Source of the DNA: an uncultured Eubacteriaceae bacterium
GTDB taxonomy: Bacteria > Bacillota > Clostridia > Lachnospirales > CAG-274
DNA: 64,000 nt
NCBI GenBank assembly: GCA_947167715.1
Contig: CAMVJD010000003.1
Span: 55,469-119,468 of the forward strand
Direction: 5' to 3'
Below the pieces are notes generated by a model. It was not told the origin of the DNA, searched no databases, and saw only the letters and a list, made by a program, of their open reading frames with translations. The position numbers were made by a program, and so were the translations under genes. Every line of letters begins with the position of its first letter. Position 1 is the stretch's first letter. Shown here one piece after another: positions 49,961 through 58,480 of the stretch.

Positions 49961-50989
49961 TTGACTCAAACTTATTTTCTTGCCTCAAGGCTTATGCGTG
50001 AGCCCGGCGTTATTGTCGGCCCTATCGCAAAGGTTTTGGGCATACTTATTAATATTCTGTTTAATATTGTTTACAATATTACGGATACAAATTCTTTGGG
50101 TATTACAATTATACTTTTTACGGTATTTGTAAGGCTTTTAATGATACCCATAGCCTATAATCAGCAAAAATCCATGTTTATTATGCGCAAAATACAGCCC
50201 GAGATCCAAAAGATCCAGGACAAGTATAAGGGCATGCTCAATGACCCCGAAATACAGCGCAAAATGTCCATGGAAACACAGCGCGTTTACCGCGAGCATA
50301 ACTACAATATGTTCAGCGGCTGTCTTCCGCTTATAATACAGATGCCTATTTTCTTTGGCCTTTATTATATTATGCAGCATCCGTTTGTTTATATCGGTAC
50401 TATCAATAATATTTATTCGGCTGTTTCCGATGGCATTATAAACTGTATCGGCTCGGGCAACAAGGAGGCACTGGAGCTGTTTAATACTGTCTGCACAACA
50501 CTTGGCATAGACAAGGGTACAGAGGTGGATACAAACCTTTTTAACTACATTTTAAATGCAATTGATGCCTCGCAGGTAAAGCAGTTTGTGTCACTTGTGG
50601 GCGATCAGAGCGTTACACAAATGTATAACGAAAAAACCGTTATAGAAAGCTTCCTTGGTTTAAACCTTACGGAAACGGTCGGATTTGCGTTTAACAGAAA
50701 GCTTATACTGCCTATTCTTTCGGGCTTTACCACCTGGCTTTCTTCGTGGCTTATGTCGCGTAAAAACACATCTACAGACCCTAATATGCAAAGCCAGCAA
50801 AAGGTTATGAATATTACCATGCCGCTTATTATGGCATGGTTTACAACAAGCGTTCCCGCGGGTCTTGGCGTTTACTGGATAACGGGTAACGTGGTAATGG
50901 TAATACAGCAGCTTATTCTTACAAAGCACTTTGAGGCTAAAGAGGCTGCGGAGAGCAACACTAAAACCGATAAAAAGAATACAAAATAA
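49961..50989 (+). CDS. yidC: Membrane protein insertase YidC/SpoIIIJ type
   Basis: The 342-residue insertase begins with TTG at 49961 behind GGGGAGGAAA. Features: membrane segment at 20-40, the conserved arginine region after it (IPIAYNQQKSMFIMRKIQPE in part), then a hairpin and further membrane helices (CLPLIIQMPIFFGLYYIM; LPLIMAWFTTSVPAGLGVYW, given in part). The C-terminus is basic (KKNTK). It inserts membrane proteins with or without SecYEG. There is no lipobox Cys at the start. Confidence 0.93.
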   Translation: MTQTYFLASRLMREPGVIVGPIAKVLGILINILFNIVYNITDTNSLGITIILFTVFVRLLMIPIAYNQQKSMFIMRKIQPEIQKIQDKYKGMLNDPEIQRKMSMETQRVYREHNYNMFSGCLPLIIQMPIFFGLYYIMQHPFVYIGTINNIYSAVSDGIINCIGSGNKEALELFNTVCTTLGIDKGTEVDTNLFNYILNAIDASQVKQFVSLVGDQSVTQMYNEKTVIESFLGLNLTETVGFAFNRKLILPILSGFTTWLSSWLMSRKNTSTDPNMQSQQKVMNITMPLIMAWFTTSVPAGLGVYWITGNVVMVIQQLILTKHFEAKEAAESNTKTDKKNTK

Positions 50990-51005
50990 GAAATGGGGTT
51001 TATTT

Positions 51006-51893
51006 ATGATAAAATCAGTTGAAATAACAGGCAAAAGCATAAGCGAGGCCGTTGAAGAGGGAGCGGCAAAGCTTGGTACAGGCCTTAGCGGTGTTGAGTA
51101 TACCGTGCTTGACGAGGGTTCAAAGGGCTTTTTGGGCCTGGGCGCAAGACCCGCAAGGGTAAAGGTCTATTTGCCCGGCTGCGAGAACGAGCCTACAGAG
51201 CAGGAGTTAAAGGCTATGGAAGAGGCTAAAAAGGCAGCCGAGCAGGCCGAAAAGGCAAAGGCTGAAAAAGAGGCCGAAATGGCAGCTCGTGAGGCCGAAA
51301 AAGAGGCAAAGAAAGAGGCTAAAAAGGAGCCCGAGAACACCGAAGAGGAAGAGACCGAGGGTGAGGAAAAGCCCGAGCGTCCTCCGCTTACCGACGAGGA
51401 TAAGGCCGAAATTATCAAAACCGCCGAAAACTTCCTTACAAGCGTATTTGCAACAATGAATATCAAGGTTGAGTTTAACAGCGAGTTTGTTGAAAACAAG
51501 CAGCTTGTTATCAATATGAGCGGTGATGAAATGGGCGTTGTTATCGGCAAAAGGGGACAGACCCTTGACAGCCTTCAGACACTTACAAGCCTTGTGGTAA
51601 ACAAGGGCGACCATTCCTATGTGAATGTAACGCTTGACACCGAAAGCTACCGCGAAAGAAGAAAAGAAACACTTGAAAGGCTTGCGTTCAACCTTGCCAA
51701 AAAGTGTAAGCATAACCGCCGCAATGTAGTGCTTGAACCGATGAATCCTTACGAAAGACGCATCATCCACTCAACACTTCAAAACGACAGATATGTTACC
51801 ACCTACAGCGAGGGCGTTGAGCCGCACAGATATGTCGTTATCACAATGAAAAACAGCTACGCAAAGCATCAGAATAAGGATAACGAACAATAA
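51006..51893 (+). CDS. jag: Jag/KhpB RNA-binding protein
   Basis: The 295-residue protein has a Jag-N domain (GKSISEAVEEGAAKLG, GSKGFLGLGARPARV), a long Ala/Glu/Lys-rich linker at 65-130, a KH domain (VVIGKRGQTLDSLQTL) and an R3H domain (NPYERRIIHSTLQ). KhpB with KhpA binds RNA and influences cell elongation; the yidC-jag order is conserved. The ATG at 51006 follows AATGGGG. The linker is strongly charged, so probably coiled or disordered. Confidence 0.93.
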   Translation: MIKSVEITGKSISEAVEEGAAKLGTGLSGVEYTVLDEGSKGFLGLGARPARVKVYLPGCENEPTEQELKAMEEAKKAAEQAEKAKAEKEAEMAAREAEKEAKKEAKKEPENTEEEETEGEEKPERPPLTDEDKAEIIKTAENFLTSVFATMNIKVEFNSEFVENKQLVINMSGDEMGVVIGKRGQTLDSLQTLTSLVVNKGDHSYVNVTLDTESYRERRKETLERLAFNLAKKCKHNRRNVVLEPMNPYERRIIHSTLQNDRYVTTYSEGVEPHRYVVITMKNSYAKHQNKDNEQ

Positions 51894-51912
51894 TAAAGGT
51901 AAAAAAATGATG

Positions 51913-51940
51913 GGAGAGGGTTTTTACCCTCTCCTGTTTT
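51913..51940 (+). terminator. Terminator between jag and mnmE
   Basis: GGAGAGGG pairs with CCCTCTCC around a 6-nt T-rich loop, then TGTTTTG. mnmE follows only 23 bases later, so partial read-through is likely. Confidence 0.75.
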
Positions 51941-51962
51941 GAGTTAAAAGGAAGGGAAAATT

Positions 51963-53345
51963 ATGCCTTTTGTAACCGAATTTGACACCATAGCGGCTAT
52001 TGCAACGGCAACGGGCAGCGGCGGCATAGGAATAGTGCGTATAAGCGGCGAGGATGCAATAAAAATTGCAGACAGCATTTTTGTGCCAAGGTCGGGCGAG
52101 AGTCTTTTAAAGCGCAAAAGCCATACAATGACCTACGGCAGTATAGTTTTTAACGGAGAGACCGTGGACGAGGCCTTGGTCAGCGTTATGCTTGCTCCCA
52201 ATACCTACACCCGCGAAAATGTTGCCGAAATAAACTGTCACGGCGGATATTCGGCCGTTACCGCCGTTTTGGATGCCGTGCTTAAAAGCGGGGCGCGTAT
52301 CGCACAGCCCGGCGAATTTACAAAGCGTGCCTTTTTAAACGGCAGGATAGACCTTGCACAGGCACAGGCCGTTACCGATGTTATAAACGCAGGCACCGAA
52401 GAGAGCCGAAAGGCCGCCGTGGCGCGTTTGGAGGGGCGGCTTTCAAAAAAAATAAAGGCTCTGCGCGAAAATTTAATAACTATGATAGCCCATATCGAGG
52501 TAAATATGGACTATCCCGAGCACGACAACGAAACGCAGACCTTTGAATATATCCGTGAAAATACAACCGGCATTTTAAGCGAGGTAGACCGCCTTATATC
52601 GGGCGCGGAAACGGGCAGAATACTTAAAGAGGGCATAAAGACCGTTATCCTAGGCAGACCCAATGTGGGCAAGTCCTCGCTTTTAAACAGCCTTTTGGAC
52701 GAGGAACGCGCCATTGTGACGGATATACCCGGAACCACCCGCGATATTTTGCAGGAAAGCCTTAATTTAGGCGGCATACCGCTTAATCTGATAGATACGG
52801 CGGGCATACGCGATACCGCCGACACGGTGGAAAAAATGGGTGTGGAGCGCTCCAGAAAATACGCACGCGAGGCCGAGCTGATCCTTGCGGTAATTGACTC
52901 ATCGTCACCGCTTACGGATGAGGATAACGAGATACTGGAGCTTACACGCGGCAAAAAGGCTATAATCCTGCTTAATAAGACCGACCTTGAACGTGTGCTT
53001 TCGGCGGACGACCTTAAAAATTGGGACTGCGCTGTGCTGGATATATCGGCTAAAAATGAAACGGGGTTAGAGGCGCTTGAAAGCGAGATAAGAAAAATGT
53101 TCCTTTCGGGCGAGGTAAATATAAGCCAAGAGGCCGTAATAGGCGCGGAGCGGGACAAGGCAAGCCTTATCAAGGCAAAGCAGAGCCTTGAAAGCGTGCT
53201 TTCGACTATAGACGGCGGTCTGCCCGAGGATTTTCTGACTATGGATCTGACCGAGGCCTATACCTTCCTTGGCGAGATAGTCGGCGAGGCTGTCGAGGAC
53301 GATATTATAGATAAAATATTCAGCGAATTTTGTTTGGGGAAGTAA
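51963..53345 (+). CDS. mnmE: tRNA modification GTPase MnmE
   Basis: The 460-residue protein with MnmG installs the carboxymethylaminomethyl group at U34 of some tRNAs. It has the N-terminal folate-binding domain (GGIGIVRISGEDA, FTKRAFLNGRIDLAQAQAV in part), an inserted Ras-like G domain (GRPNVGKSSLLN; DTAGIRDT; NKTD) near 220-380 and the C-terminal FCLGK motif with the catalytic Cys. AAGGAAGG precedes the ATG. Confidence 0.95.
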   Translation: MPFVTEFDTIAAIATATGSGGIGIVRISGEDAIKIADSIFVPRSGESLLKRKSHTMTYGSIVFNGETVDEALVSVMLAPNTYTRENVAEINCHGGYSAVTAVLDAVLKSGARIAQPGEFTKRAFLNGRIDLAQAQAVTDVINAGTEESRKAAVARLEGRLSKKIKALRENLITMIAHIEVNMDYPEHDNETQTFEYIRENTTGILSEVDRLISGAETGRILKEGIKTVILGRPNVGKSSLLNSLLDEERAIVTDIPGTTRDILQESLNLGGIPLNLIDTAGIRDTADTVEKMGVERSRKYAREAELILAVIDSSSPLTDEDNEILELTRGKKAIILLNKTDLERVLSADDLKNWDCAVLDISAKNETGLEALESEIRKMFLSGEVNISQEAVIGAERDKASLIKAKQSLESVLSTIDGGLPEDFLTMDLTEAYTFLGEIVGEAVEDDIIDKIFSEFCLGK

Positions 53346-53371
53346 GGGACAGAAAAACGTTCCCTGTCCTA
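53345..53371. repeat. GGGACAG-type intergenic repeat
   Basis: AGGGACAGAAAAACG and TTCCCTGTCCT form an imperfect inverted repeat directly at the mnmE stop. It belongs to the family of repeats seen at 54611, 54775-54943, 55012 and 55731. Confidence 0.6.
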
Positions 53372-53416
53372 TCCCAAGAAAGCCGTAAAATCGGTAAAAA
53401 AGAAGAAGGCAGTAAA

Positions 53417-54595
53417 ATGAGTGCTATCAAAAAGAAAACGATATACTTTGCCGCGCTTATTGCGGCGCTTATATACATTGTTGCGGGCAACCGCCTTAAC
53501 TACAAGGATATACACCTTGACGGCGCAACGGGCGGCGGCCTGACCGTGGGCGGCGTTGTGACCGAGGTAAAGGACACCGCGCCCTACAGCCGCGAGGCCT
53601 ATCTGCACGAGGGCGATGAAACTATATTTACGGCAAAGACCAAAAACGGCATTGTTACGGCCAGCCAGTATGCCGATATTTACGACCAGGTAGATTATAA
53701 AACGGTGGAAAAGGGCGACAGGGTAGTGCTGACCAGCTACGATAACGGCGAAAACTGGACCTTTGCGGGATATGACCGCAGCTTGGTGCTGTTTTTGGCT
53801 GTGGGCGCATTTTTTGCCTGTCTTGTGCTTTTCGGCGGTGTAAAGGGCTTGAATACCATACTTGCCCTGCTGCTGACGGGCGGCTTTGTGTTTGCGGTAT
53901 TTCTTCCCGCGGTGCTGGCGGGCAAAAATATCTATTTCTGGACATTTACGACCTGCGTAATGTCAATAGCAACAACAATGGTGATAGTCCACGGCGTATC
54001 AAAAAAGACGCTTGGTGCTATAATCGGCTGTATAAGCGGTGTTGCGCTTTGCGCCGTGCTTATGCTTATAATGATACGCGCCGCAAAGCTAAGCGGTATG
54101 GTGGACGAGTGCTATTATTATCTTTCGATACTTGATATCGGCTTTAGCATTGACCTTAAAGCGGTGGTATTTGCGGGCGTGCTTATCGGCGCTTTGGGCG
54201 CGGTAATGGATGTTTCCATATCTATCGCAACCTCTCTTTGGGAGATAAAGGAAAAGGGCGTGGATATGGATGTGTCGGATTATTTCCGCTCGTGCCTTAA
54301 TATCGGCCGCGATATTATGGGTACAATGACAAACACGCTTATTCTGGCATATATAGGCACCTGTCTTGCGGAAGTGCTGTTGCTTTATGCAAATAACTAT
54401 AACCTTTTGGAGCTTGTCAACCGCGAGGTGGTGGTCGTGCAGATAATACAGTCGCTTATAGGCAGTACGGGTCTTTTGTTTACAATACCCTTTACGGGCT
54501 TTGTCTGCGGCCTGCTGTTTTACGATAAGTACGCTATGCCCGAGGTGATAGAGGACGATTTTATGCCCTACGTCAAGGAAAAAACGGAGAAATAA
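53417..54595 (+). CDS. YibE/F family membrane protein
   Basis: The 392-residue protein has a first membrane helix at 8-24, an extracytoplasmic part of about 100 residues, then seven or so hydrophobic helices from 120 to 385 (LVLFLAVGAFFACLVLFGGV in part, TTMVIVHGVSKKT, DISIAT-like MDVSISIATSLWE, IPFTGFVCGLLFY). This is the YibE/F pattern, a family of unknown function found in Firmicutes. The ATG at 53417 follows GAAGGCAG; a start at 53330 would overlap mnmE and the repeat. Confidence 0.85.
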   Translation: MSAIKKKTIYFAALIAALIYIVAGNRLNYKDIHLDGATGGGLTVGGVVTEVKDTAPYSREAYLHEGDETIFTAKTKNGIVTASQYADIYDQVDYKTVEKGDRVVLTSYDNGENWTFAGYDRSLVLFLAVGAFFACLVLFGGVKGLNTILALLLTGGFVFAVFLPAVLAGKNIYFWTFTTCVMSIATTMVIVHGVSKKTLGAIIGCISGVALCAVLMLIMIRAAKLSGMVDECYYYLSILDIGFSIDLKAVVFAGVLIGALGAVMDVSISIATSLWEIKEKGVDMDVSDYFRSCLNIGRDIMGTMTNTLILAYIGTCLAEVLLLYANNYNLLELVNREVVVVQIIQSLIGSTGLLFTIPFTGFVCGLLFYDKYAMPEVIEDDFMPYVKEKTEK

Positions 54596-54774
54596 AAATG
54601 CTTGACAAAACAGGACAGGGGACGTTTAGCGTGAATATTTCCCGTCAGCAACGCTATTTTGGGACGCACTAAAAAAACATCGTCTGTCACCTTGAGGTTT
54701 GCGGAGGAATAGATATGGAATTAAACAAAGAAATTGAAAAGGCCTTGGTTAAAATCAATTTTGTAGAAAAATAT

Positions 54775-54943
54775 GGGAGGGGCAGGGGACGGTTCTCTGT
54801 CTCCCTTGAATTTTGCATTATTTCAAAAAAATCGGTTGTGGCAACGCATTTTATATGCTATAATTTGTGTGAAATCAACCACAAAGACAGACGCGGACAA
54901 TTGATGAACAGGGCGGAGACAAAGAACCGTCCCCTGTCCCTCC
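54775..54943. mobile_element. MITE-like unit with about 32-bp inverted terminal repeats
   Basis: The end at 54775-54807 (GGGAGGGGCAGGGGACGGTT...) and the end at 54912-54943, read on the opposite strand, match at about 28 of 32 positions. The 104-bp core has no gene but holds a promoter-like TTGTGG-17-TATAAT (54836-54864) and an internal GGTTG/CAACC pairing. Size, inverted ends and lack of coding sequence fit a non-autonomous element or a large hairpin repeat. No clear target duplication was seen. Confidence 0.6.
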
Positions 54944-55011
54944 AAAACAGCTGCAAAGTTTATTTAAAGAATTTCAAAAAGCACTTATAGAATCCCCGAA
55001 TCAATAAATTA

Positions 55012-55040
55012 ACGGAGACGGTGAATCGTTGCCTGTCCCA
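55012..55040. repeat. GGGACAG-type intergenic repeat
   Basis: ACGGAGACGGTGAATCG followed by TTGCCTGTCCCA is a diverged copy of the MITE-like end sequence. Confidence 0.5.
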
Positions 55041-55093
55041 TATTAAAAATGTCGGAATGCGGCGGAAAAGCTGTGTAAAGAATGTTATTTGGG

Positions 55094-55122
55094 TTGTAAA
55101 TTATGTGAAAATGTGCTATACT
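55094..55122 (+). promoter_or_regulatory. Promoter of the DUF4258/MqsA-like pair
   Basis: TTGTAA, 17 bases and TATACT lie 59 bases before the ATG at 55182. Confidence 0.5.
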
Positions 55123-55181
55123 ATATTTAATGACAACAAATTTATAAATATCCGATATGTTTAATAATAAGGGGTTTATCT

Positions 55182-55490
55182 ATGAATATAAATGAGATAA
55201 GAAAGTATCCGGATGATAATATAATATGGACTAAACACTGCCTTGAACGAATGGGAGAACGCGGTATAAAAATAGCAGATGTAAAAAATTGTATAAAGAC
55301 AGGAGAAATAATTGAGGAATATCCTGATGATTTTCCGAACCCAAGTTGTCTTATATTTGGCGTAACAACGAAAAGTATCGTTCTTCATACGGTTGTGGGT
55401 GTTGACGGTAAAAATCTTTTTATTATTACTGCTTACTATCCCACGACAGATAAATTTGAAGAAGATTTAAAAAAGAGGAGGGAAAAATAA
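55182..55490 (+). CDS. DUF4258 protein, putative toxin of a type II pair
   Basis: The 102-residue protein matches DUF4258, whose members resemble RelE/BrnT-type toxins: WTKHCLERMGERGIKIADV, IIEEYPDDFPNPSCL and the HTVVGVDGKNLFIITAYYP end. The RelE-like fold would suggest mRNA cleavage, but catalytic residues are not certain. AAGGGG precedes the ATG. The stop overlaps the start of the zinc-finger antitoxin-like gene by one base. Confidence 0.8.
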   Translation: MNINEIRKYPDDNIIWTKHCLERMGERGIKIADVKNCIKTGEIIEEYPDDFPNPSCLIFGVTTKSIVLHTVVGVDGKNLFIITAYYPTTDKFEEDLKKRREK

Positions 55491-55717
55491 TGTGTATGTA
55501 TTGCAAAAATAATAGCTACAAAGAAACGACTACTACTCACGTTGTGAATTACAAAAACTGCATTATCGTTATAAAAAATGTTCCCTGTCTTGAATGTGAG
55601 CAGTGCGGGGAAAAATACTATTCGGATGAGGTTGCGGAAAAAATCGAGAAGCTTGTTGAAGCGGCAAAAACACTTATGCAGGAAATAGCCGTTTTTGACT
55701 ACAAAACGGTTGCCTGA
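55490..55717 (+). CDS. MqsA/YgiT-type zinc-finger antitoxin
   Basis: The 75-residue protein has two CxxC pairs (CMYC near residue 2 and CLECEQCGEKYYSDEVAEK, given in part) followed by a helical tail, the YgiT/MqsA N-terminal pattern. These antitoxins often pair with DUF4258 toxins in this order. The C-terminal HTH of full MqsA is missing, so repression would need dimer contacts through the tail or another protein. AGGAGGG precedes the ATG. Confidence 0.8.
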   Translation: MCMYCKNNSYKETTTTHVVNYKNCIIVIKNVPCLECEQCGEKYYSDEVAEKIEKLVEAAKTLMQEIAVFDYKTVA

Positions 55718-55730
55718 GCTGAAAAACAAT

Positions 55731-55754
55731 GTGGAGACAGTCACGTCCCCGAAG
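55731..55754. repeat. Short GGAGACAG/GTCCCC repeat
   Basis: GTGGAGACAGTCACGTCCCCGAAG, a partial copy of the local repeat family, lies between the antitoxin gene and the MATE gene. Confidence 0.45.
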
Positions 55755-55761
55755 AGAAAGA

Positions 55762-57102
55762 ATGACTATGTTTAAAGATACTGTATTTATAAAAAAACTC
55801 GGTATGCTTGCGCTGCCGATAATGCTTAACGAGATACTTAACTCGTTTGTAAACCTGCTTGATACCTTTATGATAGGTAAGCTGGGCGAGGCACCCGTGG
55901 CGGCGGTGGGGCTTGCCAACCAGATATTCTTTTTGTTTATAGTTATATGCTTTGGCATAAACAGCGGCAGTCAGATATTTATGGGGCAGTTTTACGGTCG
56001 GGGCGAGCACGGCGGCATACACAAATGTATGGGCACCACCTTTGTTTTGTCGGTGCTGTTGGCGCTTATTTTTGAGTGTGCGGCCTTTATGATACCCGAT
56101 AAGCTGATGGCGATATATTCAAAGGATCCCGCCGTGATCGGGCTGGGCGTTTCCTACCTTAGAATAGTTGCGTTTTCGTATATAATTGTGGCTATGACGG
56201 TGCTGATAAACGCCGCGCTTAAATCCACGGGACAGGTAATGCAGCCTATGTGCACCACCTTTATTTCGTTGGTGTGCAATTTTATTTTTAATCTGCTTTT
56301 TATTTACGGCCTTAAATTGGGCGTAAGGGGCGCGGCGCTGGCAACACTTACGGCGCGCAGCATAGAGCTTTTTGCGGTCGTGCTTTTGGTAAAATTAAAA
56401 AAGCATATCATTGCGGCAAGGGCAAGAGCCTATTTCAGCGGCCTTGATAAGGCGTTTTTAAAAGGCTTTTTTGCTGTGGTCATACCCGTTATACTTAACG
56501 AGCTTATGTGGGCGCTGGGCACTACGATCTACAATGTGGCCTATAAATACAGCGGCACGGTCGCACAGGCGGCGGTGCAGATAGCGGGCACGGTGCAGAA
56601 TGTGTTTATGGTGGCGGGCATAGCCATAGGCTCGGCCTGCGGCATTATGATAGCCAACGCGCTGGGCGCCGACGACAGGGAGCGTGCGGTGTACTATTCC
56701 CGCAAATCAATGAGTACAAGCCTTGTTTTCAGTACGGCTGCGGCGCTTTGTCTTGCGCTTGCGGCACCGTACATAGCCGGCTTTTTCGATGTTACCGAGC
56801 AGGCGAGAAGATATGCAAAAATGATGATGTATATAACCTCGGCAGGCATATATATCAAGACTATAAATTTTATTACGATAGTCGGTGTTTTAAGAAACGG
56901 CGGCGATACCCGCTTTTGCCTGATAGCCGATGCCGCAACTGTGTGGTTTGTGGGCGTGCCTATGGCCTTTTTGGGCTCGGCGGTGCTTGATTTGCCTATT
57001 TATGTCACCTTTGCAATGGTCTATATGGAGGAGGTAATAAAGCTGTTTCTGACCGTGCCACGCGTTTTAAAAAATAAATGGATAAATACACTTGTGCAGT
57101 GA
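55762..57102 (+). CDS. MATE family efflux transporter
   Basis: The 446-residue protein has twelve hydrophobic segments in two halves, with MATE motifs ALPIMLNEILNSFVNLLDTF (in part), GSQIFMGQFYGRG and, in the second half, IPVILNELMWALG and ACGIMIANALGADDRERA in part. It would export cationic drugs or metabolites using Na+ or H+. ATG at 55762 or 55768 may serve; the first follows GAGAAAG. Homology begins at FIKKLGMLALP. Confidence 0.9.
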   Translation: MTMFKDTVFIKKLGMLALPIMLNEILNSFVNLLDTFMIGKLGEAPVAAVGLANQIFFLFIVICFGINSGSQIFMGQFYGRGEHGGIHKCMGTTFVLSVLLALIFECAAFMIPDKLMAIYSKDPAVIGLGVSYLRIVAFSYIIVAMTVLINAALKSTGQVMQPMCTTFISLVCNFIFNLLFIYGLKLGVRGAALATLTARSIELFAVVLLVKLKKHIIAARARAYFSGLDKAFLKGFFAVVIPVILNELMWALGTTIYNVAYKYSGTVAQAAVQIAGTVQNVFMVAGIAIGSACGIMIANALGADDRERAVYYSRKSMSTSLVFSTAAALCLALAAPYIAGFFDVTEQARRYAKMMMYITSAGIYIKTINFITIVGVLRNGGDTRFCLIADAATVWFVGVPMAFLGSAVLDLPIYVTFAMVYMEEVIKLFLTVPRVLKNKWINTLVQ

Positions 57103-57271
57103 TTTGCGGTTATATATTCGGGACCGTTTTCGACGACGGTTTCCTTACTGCTTTATCATTGTGCCAAAAACCGCAAAAAATTTACTTTAACCACTTGAAA
57201 CGCAAAACCGTTTGTAGTATTATAATAAAAGAGATAGTTTCGACAAAATAATAACAAGGAAGGTAATACCA

Positions 57272-58462
57272 ATGATATCAAATAAAATGGAAAAGCTGGT
57301 AAAAAACAGCTCTGCAATACGCGCTATGTTTGAGGAAGGCAAAATAATGGCCGCAAAATACGGCAAGGAAAATGTTTATGATTTTTCACTCGGAAATCCC
57401 TCTATCGTGCCGCCAAAGGAAGTAAAGCAGGCAATTTTTGACGTACTTAACGAAGAGCCCGAGATGTTTGTACACGGCTATATGTCAAATGTCGGCTATG
57501 AGGATGTCAGAAAGACCGTTGCGGAGTATCTTAATAAAACTCACGGCACAAGTTTTTCCGAAAAGAATATAGTTATGACCGTAGGTGCTGCGGGCGGCCT
57601 TAATATTGCGTTAAAGGCAGTTGTAAACGCAGGCGAGGAAATTATTGTTATCGCGCCGTACTTTGGCGAATATGATAACTACATATCAAATGTAGAGGGC
57701 GTTGAGGTGGTAATAAGCCCCGATACCGAAAGATTTTCAATTAATTTTGACGAGCTTGAAGCGAAAATATCGGCAAAGACACGCGCTGTTATAATCAACA
57801 GCCCCAACAACCCGACGGGTTCGGTATACTCGGAAGAGGATATCAAGCGTCTTGTGGCTATCCTCGAGAAAAAGCAAAAGGAATTTAACAGCGTTATCTT
57901 CCTTATCAGCGACGAGCCCTACCGTGAGCTTGTATTTGACGGCATAAAGGTGCCGTATCTTACAAAATACTACAAAAACACCTTTGTGGGCTACAGCTTT
58001 TCAAAAAGCCTTTCTCTGCCCGGCGAGCGTATCGGCTACCTTGTTATACCGTCCGAAATGGAGGACTTTGACTCGGTCGTTGGTGCGGTATCGGTGGCAA
58101 ACCGCATTATGGGCTTTGTAAATGCTCCCTCGCTTATGCAAAGGGTGATCGGCCGCGTTATAGGTATGACAAGCGATATAAGCGTTTACGAGGAAAACAA
58201 AAACATACTTTACAAGGCACTTACCGAGTACGGCTTTGACTGCGTAGAGCCCAAGGGTACATTTTATATGTTCCCCAAGTCGCTTATACCCGATGACAAG
58301 GCGTTCTGCGAGGCTGCAAAGGAGTTCAGGCTGATACTTGTTCCCGGCTCGACCTTTGGCTGTCCGGGTCATTTCCGTATGGCGTACTGCGTTGACAAAC
58401 AAACTGTAATAAACAGCTTGCCGTCATTTAAGCAGCTTGCGGAAAAATACTTAAACAAATAA
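57272..58462 (+). CDS. Class I/II PLP-dependent aminotransferase
   Basis: This 396-residue fold-type I aminotransferase has SLGNPSIVPP near 37, the cofactor-binding GAAGGLNIALKA, INSPNNPTGS at about 173, SDEPYRELV and the PLP lysine in SFSKSLSLPGERIGY, plus the C-terminal RMAY arginine. Substrate cannot be fixed; Clostridial relatives are annotated as aspartate- or aromatic-type. AAGGAAGG precedes the ATG. It stands 18 bases before ispE. Confidence 0.92.
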   Translation: MISNKMEKLVKNSSAIRAMFEEGKIMAAKYGKENVYDFSLGNPSIVPPKEVKQAIFDVLNEEPEMFVHGYMSNVGYEDVRKTVAEYLNKTHGTSFSEKNIVMTVGAAGGLNIALKAVVNAGEEIIVIAPYFGEYDNYISNVEGVEVVISPDTERFSINFDELEAKISAKTRAVIINSPNNPTGSVYSEEDIKRLVAILEKKQKEFNSVIFLISDEPYRELVFDGIKVPYLTKYYKNTFVGYSFSKSLSLPGERIGYLVIPSEMEDFDSVVGAVSVANRIMGFVNAPSLMQRVIGRVIGMTSDISVYEENKNILYKALTEYGFDCVEPKGTFYMFPKSLIPDDKAFCEAAKEFRLILVPGSTFGCPGHFRMAYCVDKQTVINSLPSFKQLAEKYLNK

Positions 58463-58480
58463 TTATTTACGGGGTATTTT

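Larger units (their letters stand above)
54596..55181. other. Repeat-rich region without intact genes
   Basis: This 586-bp stretch carries a GGACAGGGGACG repeat at 54611, the start of a small gene with ribosome site (54715, reading MELNKEIEKALVKINFVEKY), a MITE-like unit at 54775-54943 that interrupts it, a continuation that could be its end (LQSLFKEFQKAL in one frame, stop near 55008), another repeat at 55012 and the promoter at 55094. The small gene is probably destroyed by the insertion; an open frame running through the repeat to 54990 is not considered real. Confidence 0.5.

Noticed and set aside
54715..54990. 91-codon open frame through the repeat region
   Set aside because: Its middle is the inverted-repeat unit; only the first ~20 codons look like a former gene.
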